Positions 1 through 7,718 are shown, counted from the first letter of the stretch. The stretch is DNA of 9,572 bases from Komagataeibacter kakiaceti JCM 25156 (GCF_000613305.1 NZ_BAIO01000060.1:1-9572), one strand, 5' to 3'. Notes: generated by a model from the sequence alone, not told the origin. Numbers and translations: made by a program.

Positions 1-662
1 TCGCGCTGGCGGCCCAGCTTGCCGCCGCCAGCGGGCGTTACGCCACCGACACCAACCTGTTTGCCGCGGGACCGCTATCCATTGTGCTGAAACAGGAACT
101 CGGCCCGCAATATGCCGATTTCGTGCGGAACATGCAGGTTGCAAGCCCGCTCCAGCCTGTTGGTGACATCATGTTCATGACCGGGAACAGACAGCACGAA
201 GGCGGAAGCAGCATTGCATGGCTGCTTGTGGACCGTACCGGCCACAACATGACCGCGGGCATGGTGAACCCCGGCCAGCTTTCAATTTATGGCTTCGGCC
301 CCACGCCCATTACCAAGCCGGGGGATGTGCGCACCCTGCTGGAAAACATGGGAAATGTTCCGCCCTTCTGCAATCCGCCGCAGGATCTGCCACCCGGCGC
401 GACACTTCAGTGGCGGGCGACGCTGGAGCATGGCGCGACCTGTATCTATCGCATCGGGCTGCATCGGGGGGAAAAGGTTACGGCACGGCTGGAAGCCACG
501 CAGGGTAATCCGGTCCTGCGCGTGATCGACCCCCGCCTTGCGCAGCCGGGCGACGCGCAGGCCTGGCTTGTCCTGCACGATGATCTCTACCTGCTGGAGA
601 TCGGACCCGGCCCCAGCGGGCAGGCCGCGCAGCCCTTCGGGCTGACGGTGAAGGCCGATTAG
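1..662 (+). CDS. 3' part of a probable exported two-domain protein of unknown function (5' end outside window)
   Basis: The reading frame is open from the first complete codon (position 3) to the TAG at 660-662, giving 219 visible residues. No stop precedes the GTG at 84, so the gene very probably begins before the window. Two parts can be seen. Visible residues ~1-125 form a mixed alpha/beta domain with a GNRQHEGG stretch (~61-68) followed by a hydrophobic strand. This faintly recalls Ivy-like lysozyme-inhibitor folds, where a conserved His/Gly motif precedes such a strand; it is inference only. Residues ~132-219 look like a pre-peptidase C-terminal (PPC)-like beta sandwich: a YRIGL strand, then GEKVTARLE, then a D-x-Y-LLEIG strand and a final FGLTVK strand. 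Two cysteines (visible ~123 and ~147) could form a disulfide, which fits export. It converges on the minus-strand gene downstream, with a hairpin in between. Real coding is likely; the function is not known. Confidence 0.7.
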   Translation, partial: ALAAQLAAASGRYATDTNLFAAGPLSIVLKQELGPQYADFVRNMQVASPLQPVGDIMFMTGNRQHEGGSSIAWLLVDRTGHNMTAGMVNPGQLSIYGFGPTPITKPGDVRTLLENMGNVPPFCNPPQDLPPGATLQWRATLEHGATCIYRIGLHRGEKVTARLEATQGNPVLRVIDPRLAQPGDAQAWLVLHDDLYLLEIGPGPSGQAAQPFGLTVKAD

Positions 663-679
663 GAATAACGGACAGGAAA

Positions 680-706
680 CAGGCCGACGCCCGAAGCATC
701 GGCCTG
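680..706 (+). terminator. Hairpin after the first gene, likely terminator
   Basis: Arms CAGGCCGA (680-687) and TCGGCCTG (699-706) form a perfect 8-bp stem with an 11-nt loop, 18 nt after the stop codon. No T-run follows, so it is not a canonical intrinsic terminator. It sits between convergent genes and could serve either strand. Confidence 0.45.
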
Positions 707-779
707 AAACAACCTGTTGATAGAAAACAGTAAAAGTTTCCGGGTGCCGCCATTTTTAAAAAGGCGGCATTCCAGACGG
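706..779 (+). repeat. Dispersed hairpin repeat, copy A
   Basis: This copy shares two blocks in the same order with copies near 7719 and 9496: a left block ending in TAAAAGTTTC-x-GGGT, and a core hairpin GCCGCC (746-751), A, TTTTT, AAAAA, GGCGGC (763-768). The core is followed by a TTCC-x-GA tail. It ends 4 nt before the stop codon of the minus-strand coiled-coil gene, so it could also act as that gene's 3' end structure. No ORF or transposase is present. Confidence 0.7.
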
Positions 780-783
780 CCTC

Positions 784-1287
784 TTACTGGCCGTTACCAC
801 CAATAAAGTTGCTGACGTCGGAGCTGGTCTGGTTTTTCAGGGTATCCCAGCGCTGGCGCTCCGCGTTCCCGGCATTGCGCAGCGAGTCCAGCCGGTTCTT
901 GGGCGCGTTGCGAATCGCATCGAGGCGATCGCGCCCATTCTGGATGGTCTGGTCAACGCGCGCGCGCTCGTCCGTCAGCTTCTGCTTTTCGGCGTCGCGG
1001 GCGCTGTCCCACCGGCCAACCGTATCCTGACGCAGGTTGTTCACCTTGTCGTCATAGTCCTTGCGCAGGTTCTGCGGGCCGTCCCGCAGTTGCTGTTCGC
1101 GCTGCTCGACACTGTTGTTATAGGACTGGAGGCGACTGTTCGCGCAGTCCCCCGCCTGCGCCGCGCGGTCAAGCACATCCCATTTGGGTGTATTCTGGCT
1201 GCTGTTGCAGTCCGCCAGCGCGCTTGCGGCAGGAAGGACGGAGGCCCCGGCCAGGGACAGAACAAGAATATATTCCCGAAATTTCAT
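784..1287 (-). CDS. Small exported coiled-coil protein, function unknown
   Basis: The product is 167 aa from the ATG at 1285-1287. This start is preferred over the GTG at 1291-1293 because an AAGG lies 8 nt upstream of the ATG but only 2 nt from the GTG. Residues 1-25 are a clear Sec signal peptide (basic start, hydrophobic core, cleavage after ASALA). The Asp just before Cys27 argues against a lipoprotein. The mature part has only two cysteines (C27, C48), which could form one disulfide. The rest is almost entirely charged or polar, predicted long helix. A short motif R-[LW]-D-x-[ILA]-[RK]-[ND] recurs at ~92, 121, 132 and 146, suggesting an 11- to 14-residue repeat and coiled-coil packing. 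The tail is Gly/Asn-rich. It probably acts in the periplasm or envelope. It is transcribed alone, divergent from the regulator pair and convergent with the first gene. I do not recognise the family. Confidence 0.78.
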   Translation of the reverse strand: MKFREYILVLSLAGASVLPAASALADCNSSQNTPKWDVLDRAAQAGDCANSRLQSYNNSVEQREQQLRDGPQNLRKDYDDKVNNLRQDTVGRWDSARDAEKQKLTDERARVDQTIQNGRDRLDAIRNAPKNRLDSLRNAGNAERQRWDTLKNQTSSDVSNFIGGNGQ

Positions 1288-1334
1288 AAACACTGCCTTG
1301 GAAAGTGGATTTCTACATGCCTTTTACCAAAACA

Positions 1335-1364
1335 TGTATCACATCCGGGTCAGAAATATGACAA
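1335..1364 (-). promoter_or_regulatory. Candidate promoter for the coiled-coil gene
   Basis: Read on the minus strand, TTGTCA (1359-1364; 5 of 6 to TTGACA) lies 17-18 nt from a weak -10 (TGATAC or GATACA, 1335-1341). This would give a leader of roughly 40 nt before the ATG at 1287. The -10 match is poor, so this is tentative. Confidence 0.35.
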
Positions 1365-1385
1365 TGCGCCATGTTCGTGAAAAGA

Positions 1386-1391
1386 TATAAT
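1386..1391 (+). promoter_or_regulatory. Perfect TATAAT -10 box facing the regulator pair
   Basis: TATAAT occurs exactly at 1386-1391 on the plus strand inside an AT-rich patch. No good -35 is found at 16-19 nt; the nearest similar hexamer, ATGACA (1358-1363), is 22 nt away. If used, transcription would start near 1398 and give a leader of about 195 nt before the ATG at 1594. An activator or alternative sigma factor could compensate for the missing -35. Confidence 0.35.
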
Positions 1392-1593
1392 AATCCGTTT
1401 CCAAAATCGTAGGGCACACAGCACATGCCACCCTCCATACAGGCGCAGGGGACGCCACCCCACGTGGTGGACACCGCGCCCCGGCCTGATTAAACAAGAC
1501 GCCAGCACACCCGCCTGGCCATGCCTGAACCCATGTTACGGCCTGTCGGCACAGCGACGCCGCCGTTACCTGTTCCTTAGCGGTCCCTGCCCC

Positions 1594-1812
1594 ATGTGGA
1601 ATGAACCCTATCTTGAAACATGCTGCCGCAGTGCGCTGCACCGGCTGAAACTGAGCGGAGACCACGGCCGCCCCACCGGCCTGCGCGATGACCCCTGCCT
1701 GCGCCGGCTGGAAGGGATGGGGCTGGCGCGGACGGACCATAACCAGCGATTCGCCATGACCGAACAGGGCCATGCCCGCCACCGGACCGAAATACTGAAA
1801 TTGCCGACATGA
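1594..1812 (+). CDS. Small winged-helix-like protein, first gene of a regulator pair
   Basis: The product is 72 aa. Residues ~33-67 read like the recognition-helix end and wing of a MarR/PadR-type winged helix: an L-R-R-L-E-x-x-G-L-A helix, a short turn with N and R, an F-A-M-T strand, then E-x-G-x-x-R and a closing helix. The N-terminal ~30 residues (Trp2, Cys10, Cys11, short helix) would supply only a reduced first helix, so the domain is minimal. Its TGA (1810-1812) overlaps the ATG of the next gene in ATGA, the usual sign of translational coupling, and this is the main evidence that it is real. The ATG at 1594 lacks a visible Shine-Dalgarno. The frame stays open upstream to 1381 but offers no ATG, GTG or TTG. 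A partner or accessory DNA-binding role for the S24-like regulator is inferred, not shown. Confidence 0.55.
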   Translation: MWNEPYLETCCRSALHRLKLSGDHGRPTGLRDDPCLRRLEGMGLARTDHNQRFAMTEQGHARHRTEILKLPT

Positions 1813-2480
1813 TCAGCCATGCCGATATCTGGCGCGCCCTTGACCGCCTGGCCGCCGAACGGGGACTGACCCCTTCCGGCCTTGCGCGCGCGGCGGGGCT
1901 GGACAGCACGACCTTCAACCCCTCCAAACGGATCACGCCCGCCGGTCGCCCACGCTGGCCGGGCACGGAAAGCCTCGCGCGCACCCTGTCGGCCACCGGC
2001 ATCTCGTTCGAGGGGTTCAGCCGCCTGCTTTCGGGCCATCACGACCCGGAAACGGGGGGCAAGGCCCATCATGCCCATCTGAAGATCGTCTCGTTTTCCC
2101 AGCTGGCCCATACCGGACTGTTTGACGAAACCGGCCTGCCGGAAGGCGCATCGTGGGAAAAATGGGACTTCAACGGCATGGCGGACCATCATTCCTATGC
2201 CGTGCATCTGGATAGTGACTGCATGGAGCCGATCTTTCGCAGGGGGGGCACGCTGATCATCTCGCCCACCGCCGCGATCCGCCAGTCCGACCGCGTGCTT
2301 CTCCATACCCCGCACGGCGCGCCCTGCTGCGGCGTGGTGACGGACCGCTGGCATGACGCCCCCGTCACCGCCCCGCTGCACGAGCTGGTCCGCATCCATG
2401 GTCTGGCCGGGATGGATGGCCGGGAAATCGTGGTGGATGGCAATACGCTCATCCACCGCATCACCATGGCCTGCATGTAA
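1809..2480 (+). CDS. XRE-HTH / S24 (LexA-like) transcriptional regulator, apparently lacking self-cleavage residues
   Basis: The product is 223 aa. Residues ~5-75 form a Cro/XRE-like helix-turn-helix (ERGLTPSGLARAAGLDSTTF is the HTH core, ~17-36), followed by a polar linker with many His. Residues ~125-218 match the beta-rich S24/LexA C-terminal domain. In related alphaproteobacterial regulators the cleavage site reads GDSMEP, with a general-base Lys in a later V-M-A-K strand. Here the first motif is SDCMEP, with Cys138 in place of the catalytic Ser, and the later strand reads APCCGVV with Gly175 where Lys is expected. The protein is therefore probably not a normal self-cleaving repressor, though Cys could be redox-sensitive. 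Alignment was by eye. It is coupled to the small winged-helix gene by the ATGA overlap, with lepA 87 nt downstream. The fold is well supported; the target genes are unknown. Confidence 0.85.
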   Translation: MISHADIWRALDRLAAERGLTPSGLARAAGLDSTTFNPSKRITPAGRPRWPGTESLARTLSATGISFEGFSRLLSGHHDPETGGKAHHAHLKIVSFSQLAHTGLFDETGLPEGASWEKWDFNGMADHHSYAVHLDSDCMEPIFRRGGTLIISPTAAIRQSDRVLLHTPHGAPCCGVVTDRWHDAPVTAPLHELVRIHGLAGMDGREIVVDGNTLIHRITMACM

Positions 2481-2522
2481 CGCACGTTCACGGCATCCAT
2501 GATATTTTCCGTCCTGACGTGA

Positions 2523-4372
<1,850 letters not shown>

Positions 4373-4380
4373 CCCCCCGT

Positions 4381-4413
4381 CCCGCCGGTCATGACACCGT
4401 TATGACTGGCGGG
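4381..4413 (+). terminator. Strong hairpin after lepA, likely terminator
   Basis: Arms 4381-4395 and 4399-4413 pair over 15 positions (13 Watson-Crick plus two G-U in RNA) around a 3-nt loop, 8 nt after the lepA stop. No U-run follows directly; TTTT appears only at 4427-4430. It probably separates lepA from the tRNA unit. Confidence 0.65.
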
Positions 4414-4434
4414 AAAGATGATGGCGTTTTCCTC

Positions 4435-4462
4435 TTGCGCCGCCGGAAATTGGTGATATGTT
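4435..4462 (+). promoter_or_regulatory. Candidate promoter for tRNA-Ser
   Basis: TTGCGC (4435-4440) and TATGTT (4457-4462; 4 of 6) are separated by 16 nt. Transcription would start near 4469, giving a 5' leader of about 50 nt that RNase P would remove. Confidence 0.45.
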
Positions 4463-4480
4463 CCGCACGCATCGGACACA

Positions 4481-4499
4481 GCCACCCAGTCTGGGTGGC
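4481..4499. repeat. Perfect inverted repeat in the tRNA leader
   Basis: GCCACCCAG (4481-4489) and CTGGGTGGC (4491-4499) are exact reverse complements around a single T. In RNA this would be a stable hairpin (6-7 bp with a short loop) in the pre-tRNA leader, ending 19 nt before the mature 5' end. It could also be a protein-binding site just downstream of the promoter. Confidence 0.6.
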
Positions 4500-4518
4500 C
4501 TGCTGACCGGTAACGGCT

Positions 4519-4609
4519 GGAGAGATGGCCGAGCGGCTTAAGGCGCACGCTTGGAAAGCGTGTGTACGTTAATAGCGTACCGTGGGTTCGAATCCCACTC
4601 TCTCCGCCA
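4519..4609 (+). tRNA. tRNA-Ser (anticodon GGA)
   Basis: A full cloverleaf is visible. The acceptor GGAGAGA (4519-4525) pairs with TCTCTCC (4599-4605). The anticodon stem CACGC/GCGTG (4546-4550, 4558-4562) closes loop TTGGAAA with anticodon GGA at 4553-4555. A long variable arm typical of class II serine tRNAs follows, then T stem GTGGG/CCCAC with TTCGAAT (4582-4598), discriminator G4606 and encoded CCA (4607-4609). It decodes UCC and UCU. It stands alone between lepA and a long gene-poor stretch. No duplicated 3' end was seen, so there is no sign of element integration here. Confidence 0.97.
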
Positions 4610-4784
4610 CGCCCCGCAGGGTTTCCCGTGACAGGAAGCAGGCATGTAAAACACTATTGCGGAATGACCGATGCTTGCGGGTCATAATGCATCTGCCTTC
4701 CGGCCTGTCGGCCACCATGACTTCATATACTTCCCGAAGAATGAAATATGGTTATGCGCCGGAAGTAGCATGAACGGCCATATG

Positions 4785-4875
4785 CTGTTTCAAAACAAAT
4801 GGCTCTGACAGGGAAACAATAAAGGTTTCGGCGCACCGCTTCATTCAAGGACGCGGCGTTTCCGGAAGCTTTCCT
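4785..4875 (+). repeat. Dispersed hairpin repeat, degenerate copy B
   Basis: It aligns by eye to copies A and C: CTGTTTCAAAAC start, AATAAAGGTTTC, then a decayed core (CACCGC ... GCGGCG), then TTTCC-x-GAAGCTTT. The core stem is broken, so this looks like an old copy. Confidence 0.5.
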
Positions 4876-4915
4876 ATGATTTACAGCCTGTCGCTGACGG
4901 GAGGTTTTCCATTTC

Positions 4916-5024
4916 CTGAAAACGTATTTTCAGAATTTATATATCCTGCGATTCTGTCATTTCATTCATTGTGAAATATCATTACCGCAACAATCCAAAT
5001 TTCATAAATATTTTACAAAAATAT
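4916..5024. promoter_or_regulatory. Two AT-rich palindromes, possible operators
   Basis: CTGAAAA (4916-4922) and TTTTCAG (4927-4933) are perfect arms around CGTA. ATATTTT (5008-5014) and AAAATAT (5018-5024) are perfect arms around ACA. Both lie in the AT-rich patch ~300-400 nt upstream of the SDR gene. Their role is unknown; AT-rich DNA yields such arms fairly often by chance. Confidence 0.3.
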
Positions 5025-5317
5025 GTCAGAACAATCGTTATGACCCTGCACTAAATACTGCACAGACCCCACAAAACCACCCGATGGTGCCCTGCTTTCC
5101 TTTTCCCTGCCCCATGGTTAGAGAATATATAATATTCGCAAACGGCCCTTCCCTATCAATTGTCGCCGGATCATGGTCACGAAATGATACAGAGTTATCG
5201 ACGGATTGTTATGTTCCAGATAACATGGGCCAAATCAGGCAACGGAAAACATTCCCCCGCGTTGCAGGCTGTCTGACCCGGTGACGAAGCCTGACGGGCA
5301 AGGAAGTAAGAGAATCA

Positions 5318-6142
5318 TTGAAAACTCGTGATCTGAACGGAAGAACAGGCCCCTCCACCCGCAGGGTCGCCGTTGTGACCGGGGCAACGGGAGGGATCGG
5401 GCAGGCGCTGGTGCGGCAGATGATCGCGCGCGGCTATTCTGTTATCCTTCTCTCGCGCCAGACGGGTCGGGACATGCCAGGCGTCACCGCCATAACCTGC
5501 GACCTGACCGATACGGGCAGCATCCATCAGGCTGCCGCCACGATTATGGAAAAAGCGCCGGAAATCGACGTGCTGGTGCATTGCGCGGGCGTGATCTCGC
5601 CCCAGAATGTGGGGCAGCTGGACAGCGCCACAATCACGCACCAGATCGCCGTTGACCTGACCGCCCCCGTTGAACTGACAAACCGCCTGCTGCCCGCCAT
5701 GCGGTGCGGGGGGCATATCGTGTTCGTCAATTCGATGGCGGCCATCTTTCCGCTGGCGGGCAGCAGTGTCTACACGGCGGCGAAATTCGGCCTGCGCGGA
5801 TTCGCCCGCGCGCTGGAACAGGAACTGCGGCCCCGGCGCATTCAGGTCAGTTCCATCTATCCCGCCAGTGTCAACACGCCCATGCTCAGCCGGGAAATGC
5901 AGGCAGGCGGCTCGATCTACAACTTCATCGACCCGCCACAGGATCCGGACGTTACCGCGCAACGGATCATGCAATGCTGTGAACGCAGCAGCCGCGAGGT
6001 TTTCAGTTCCGTGTTCGACAAGGCATTTACCCATGCCTGTCTGTTCTCCATGGGGCTGCTCAACCTCAGCCTGCCAACCATGCGATTCCTGGGGCGCAGG
6101 GGCTACCGCGCCTATAGGCGACGCCAGCCCCCGCAGGACTGA
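5318..6142 (+). CDS. Short-chain dehydrogenase/reductase (SDR), probably NADP-dependent
   Basis: The product is 274 aa of the classical SDR family, an NAD(P)-dependent oxidoreductase of unknown substrate. The TTG at 5318-5320 is chosen as start because no ATG or GTG precedes the cofactor motif in frame; AGGAAG (5301-5306) and AAGAG (5309-5313) lie upstream. The Rossmann motif TGATGGIG is at 21-28. An Arg after beta-2 (LLSR, R47) favours NADP(H). The structural CAG (89-91) replaces the usual NAG. The catalytic residues are Ser139 (VNSMAA), Tyr152 and Lys156 (YTAAK). The Asn of the usual tetrad appears as Asp113 in AVDLTAP, a substitution common in this subgroup. After residue ~235 a hydrophobic stretch and an Arg-rich tail (GRRGYRAYRRR) suggest loose membrane or acidic-partner contact. 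No neighbour shares its strand closely, so context gives no substrate. Confidence 0.9.
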   Translation: MKTRDLNGRTGPSTRRVAVVTGATGGIGQALVRQMIARGYSVILLSRQTGRDMPGVTAITCDLTDTGSIHQAAATIMEKAPEIDVLVHCAGVISPQNVGQLDSATITHQIAVDLTAPVELTNRLLPAMRCGGHIVFVNSMAAIFPLAGSSVYTAAKFGLRGFARALEQELRPRRIQVSSIYPASVNTPMLSREMQAGGSIYNFIDPPQDPDVTAQRIMQCCERSSREVFSSVFDKAFTHACLFSMGLLNLSLPTMRFLGRRGYRAYRRRQPPQD

Positions 6143-6143
6143 C

Positions 6144-6168
6144 CGCCCAGGGGCGGATGGGCGTTTTT
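6144..6168 (+). terminator. Intrinsic terminator of the SDR gene
   Basis: CGCCC (6144-6148) pairs with GGGCG (6159-6163), directly followed by TTTTT (6164-6168), 2 nt after the stop codon. The stem is short but fully GC and has the expected T-run. Confidence 0.6.
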
Positions 6169-6217
6169 CAGACAGCCCCCAGAAGACTGTCTGAAACCGC
6201 CTGCCTCTGAGACAGTC
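6166..6217. terminator. Three-arm inverted repeat between convergent genes
   Basis: TTTCAGACAG (6166-6175) pairs perfectly with CTGTCTGAAA (6187-6196). The same middle arm, GACTGTCT (6185-6192), can instead pair with AGACAGTC (6210-6217). The two hairpins are mutually exclusive. The position between the SDR and amidohydrolase 3' ends suggests a transcription stop for either strand. Confidence 0.45.
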
Positions 6218-6264
6218 CGCAAATCATAAGAAAGCTCCCGGAAACAGCCCTGCCATGACCCGGT

Positions 6265-7632
6265 TCAGGCTTTTTCCAGAAGCTCACGCGCCAGTTCATT
6301 ATGCCGCCGGGCCAGACGCGCCGGGTCATGATCGGTAAACACGCCATCGCGGATCAGTACCCGCCCGTTCACGATGGAACATGACACACGGCGCGGAGTA
6401 CAGAAAACCAGCGCCGCCACCGGATCCGCCTGCGCGCCCGCATGGTCGATCCCGCGCAGGTCGAACGCGACAATATCCGCCGCCATGCCGGGCGCCAGAT
6501 ACCCGATGTCATCGCGCCCAAGCACGGCCGCCCCCCCGCGCGTGGCCAGTTCCAGCACCTCCCGCGCCTGCATCATGGGCTGGTTGTCCGGTGTTTCGAG
6601 CAGGCGGCCCAGCAACATGGCCTGACGGGCCTCACCCAGCATGTGACTGCCATCGTTGGACGCGGACCCATCCACCCCCAGCCCCACGCGCATGCCTGAC
6701 GCCACCATGCGCCGCACCGGCGCGATCCCCGATCCCAGCCGCATGTTGGAACACGGGCAATGGGCCATGCCGGTATGGGTCGCGCCAAAGCGGCGAATGC
6801 CCGCATCGTCCAGACGGACACAATGGGCGTGCCAGACATCACTGCCGATCCAGCCGGTGTCCTCGGCGTATTCGGCGGGGGTCATGTTGAATTTTTCGCG
6901 GCTATAGGCGATGTCGCTGGCGTTTTCCGCCAGATGGGTATGCAGCATGGTCCCGGTCGCCCGTGCAAGTGCGGCGGCGTTGCGCATGAGATCCCGGCTG
7001 ACGGAAAAAGGCGAACAGGGGGCGACGGCAATCCGCTGCATCGCAAGCGGGGCGGGGTCATGATAGGTTTCGATCACGCGCTGGGTATCCGCCAGGATCG
7101 CATCCTCATTTTCCACCACGCGATCAGGCGGCAGGCCGCCCTGACTTTCGCCCACGCTCATTGACCCGCGCGCCGCGTGAAAGCGCATGCCCATTATGGT
7201 CGCGGCCTCGATCTCGTCATCAAGGCGCGCGCCATTGGGAAAGAGGTACAGATGGTCGCTGCTGGTCGTGCAGCCCGACCACAACAGTTCCGTCATGGCG
7301 GTGCAGGCCGAAACACGGATCATTTCCGGCGTCAGGCCCGCCCATATGGGGTAAAGCGCCTGCAACCACCCGAAAAGCGAGGTATCCTGCGCCGCCGGGA
7401 TCACCCGCGTCAGGGTCTGGTACATATGGTGGTGGGTATTGACCATGCCCGGCATCACCACATGGCCGGTCATGTCCATCACGTCATCGGCGGCGGGTAG
7501 CGGATCGGTGGGGGTGCCTATGGCCATGACCTGGCGGTCATGCACAAGTATCCATCCCCCTTCGATTTCCCGCCTCCCGGCGTCCATCGTTACCAGACGC
7601 AGCGCGTTCTTGAGCAAAAGGGTGCGGGCCAT
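6265..7632 (-). CDS. 8-oxoguanine deaminase (amidohydrolase, COG0402)
   Basis: The product is 455 aa, the usual length for this cytoplasmic metal-dependent TIM-barrel family. The closest match I recognise is 8-oxoguanine deaminase, which hydrolyses 8-oxoguanine to urate and ammonia and so helps clear oxidised purines; the hydroxyatrazine ethylaminohydrolase group is the main alternative. Visible features: N-terminal beta sandwich (~1-58); metal motif VNTHHHMYQ with H67 and H69; LFGWLQALYPIW (~86-97), typical of the 8-oxoguanine/atrazine branch; HTHLAE (H231, H233, E236); HAHC (H268, H270); metal/catalytic Asp321 in GVDGSASNDGSHM; C-terminal strand GMAADIVAFDL. All expected metal ligands are present, so it is probably active. 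The ATG at 7630-7632 has AAGG 9 nt upstream. It is a single-gene unit, convergent with the SDR gene and divergent from the DsbA-like gene. Exact substrate is inferred. Confidence 0.88.
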   Translation of the reverse strand: MARTLLLKNALRLVTMDAGRREIEGGWILVHDRQVMAIGTPTDPLPAADDVMDMTGHVVMPGMVNTHHHMYQTLTRVIPAAQDTSLFGWLQALYPIWAGLTPEMIRVSACTAMTELLWSGCTTSSDHLYLFPNGARLDDEIEAATIMGMRFHAARGSMSVGESQGGLPPDRVVENEDAILADTQRVIETYHDPAPLAMQRIAVAPCSPFSVSRDLMRNAAALARATGTMLHTHLAENASDIAYSREKFNMTPAEYAEDTGWIGSDVWHAHCVRLDDAGIRRFGATHTGMAHCPCSNMRLGSGIAPVRRMVASGMRVGLGVDGSASNDGSHMLGEARQAMLLGRLLETPDNQPMMQAREVLELATRGGAAVLGRDDIGYLAPGMAADIVAFDLRGIDHAGAQADPVAALVFCTPRRVSCSIVNGRVLIRDGVFTDHDPARLARRHNELARELLEKA

Positions 7633-7718
7633 GCATCACTACCTTACAGGAACATAAAGACGTTTCGCTTATGCAGCTTTTTGGGGGGATGCCCATATGA
7701 TACGCAGTCGAAAAGGCG

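Larger units (their letters stand above)
1288..1593. other. Divergent intergenic region with structured leader
   Basis: These 306 bases separate the minus-strand coiled-coil gene from the plus-strand regulator pair. The left third is AT-rich and carries the two candidate promoter elements. The right part is GC-rich and can fold: outer stem GGCGC (1442-1446) with GCGCC (1476-1480), and inner stem CCACC (1455-1459) with GGTGG (1466-1470). A 22-codon ORF (ATG 1425, TAA at 1491) has an AGGG 10 nt upstream of its start and could be a leader peptide, but nothing else supports it. No RNA gene is recognised. Confidence 0.5.
4610..5317. other. 708-nt gene-poor, AT-rich intergenic region
   Basis: No convincing gene lies here. 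The first ~170 nt are mixed; 4663-4690 contains a weak hairpin (ATGACC with GGTCAT). Repeat copy B occupies about 4785-4875. From ~4900 to ~5060 the base composition falls well below that of the genes and carries short palindromes. A 66-codon ORF (5084-5284) has no ribosome binding site, odd composition and no recognisable motif. Nearer the SDR gene, GTTATC (5194-5199) and GATAAC (5219-5224) form an inverted pair, overlapping TGTTAT/ATAACA (5207-5212, 5220-5225), a possible operator. The region may be a regulatory leader for the SDR gene, or remnants of decayed DNA. Confidence 0.5.

Noticed and set aside
706..779. CRISPR-like or tandem repeat array
   Set aside because: The copies are kilobases apart, of mixed orientation and degenerate, without regular spacers.
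1608..2456. 282-codon open frame antisense to the regulator pair
   Set aside because: Low-complexity Arg/Gly/His composition and complete overlap with the S24-like gene mark it as a shadow.
4519..4609. tRNA-Ser as an integration (att) site
   Set aside because: No integrase and no second copy of the tRNA 3' end were found in the window.
4582..4773. 63-codon ORF starting inside the tRNA
   Set aside because: The MGSNPTLS start is the familiar artefact of translating a tRNA T arm, and no ribosome binding site or motif follows.
5084..5284. 66-codon ORF in the AT-rich gap
   Set aside because: No Shine-Dalgarno, composition unlike the genes here, no recognisable motif and only modest length.
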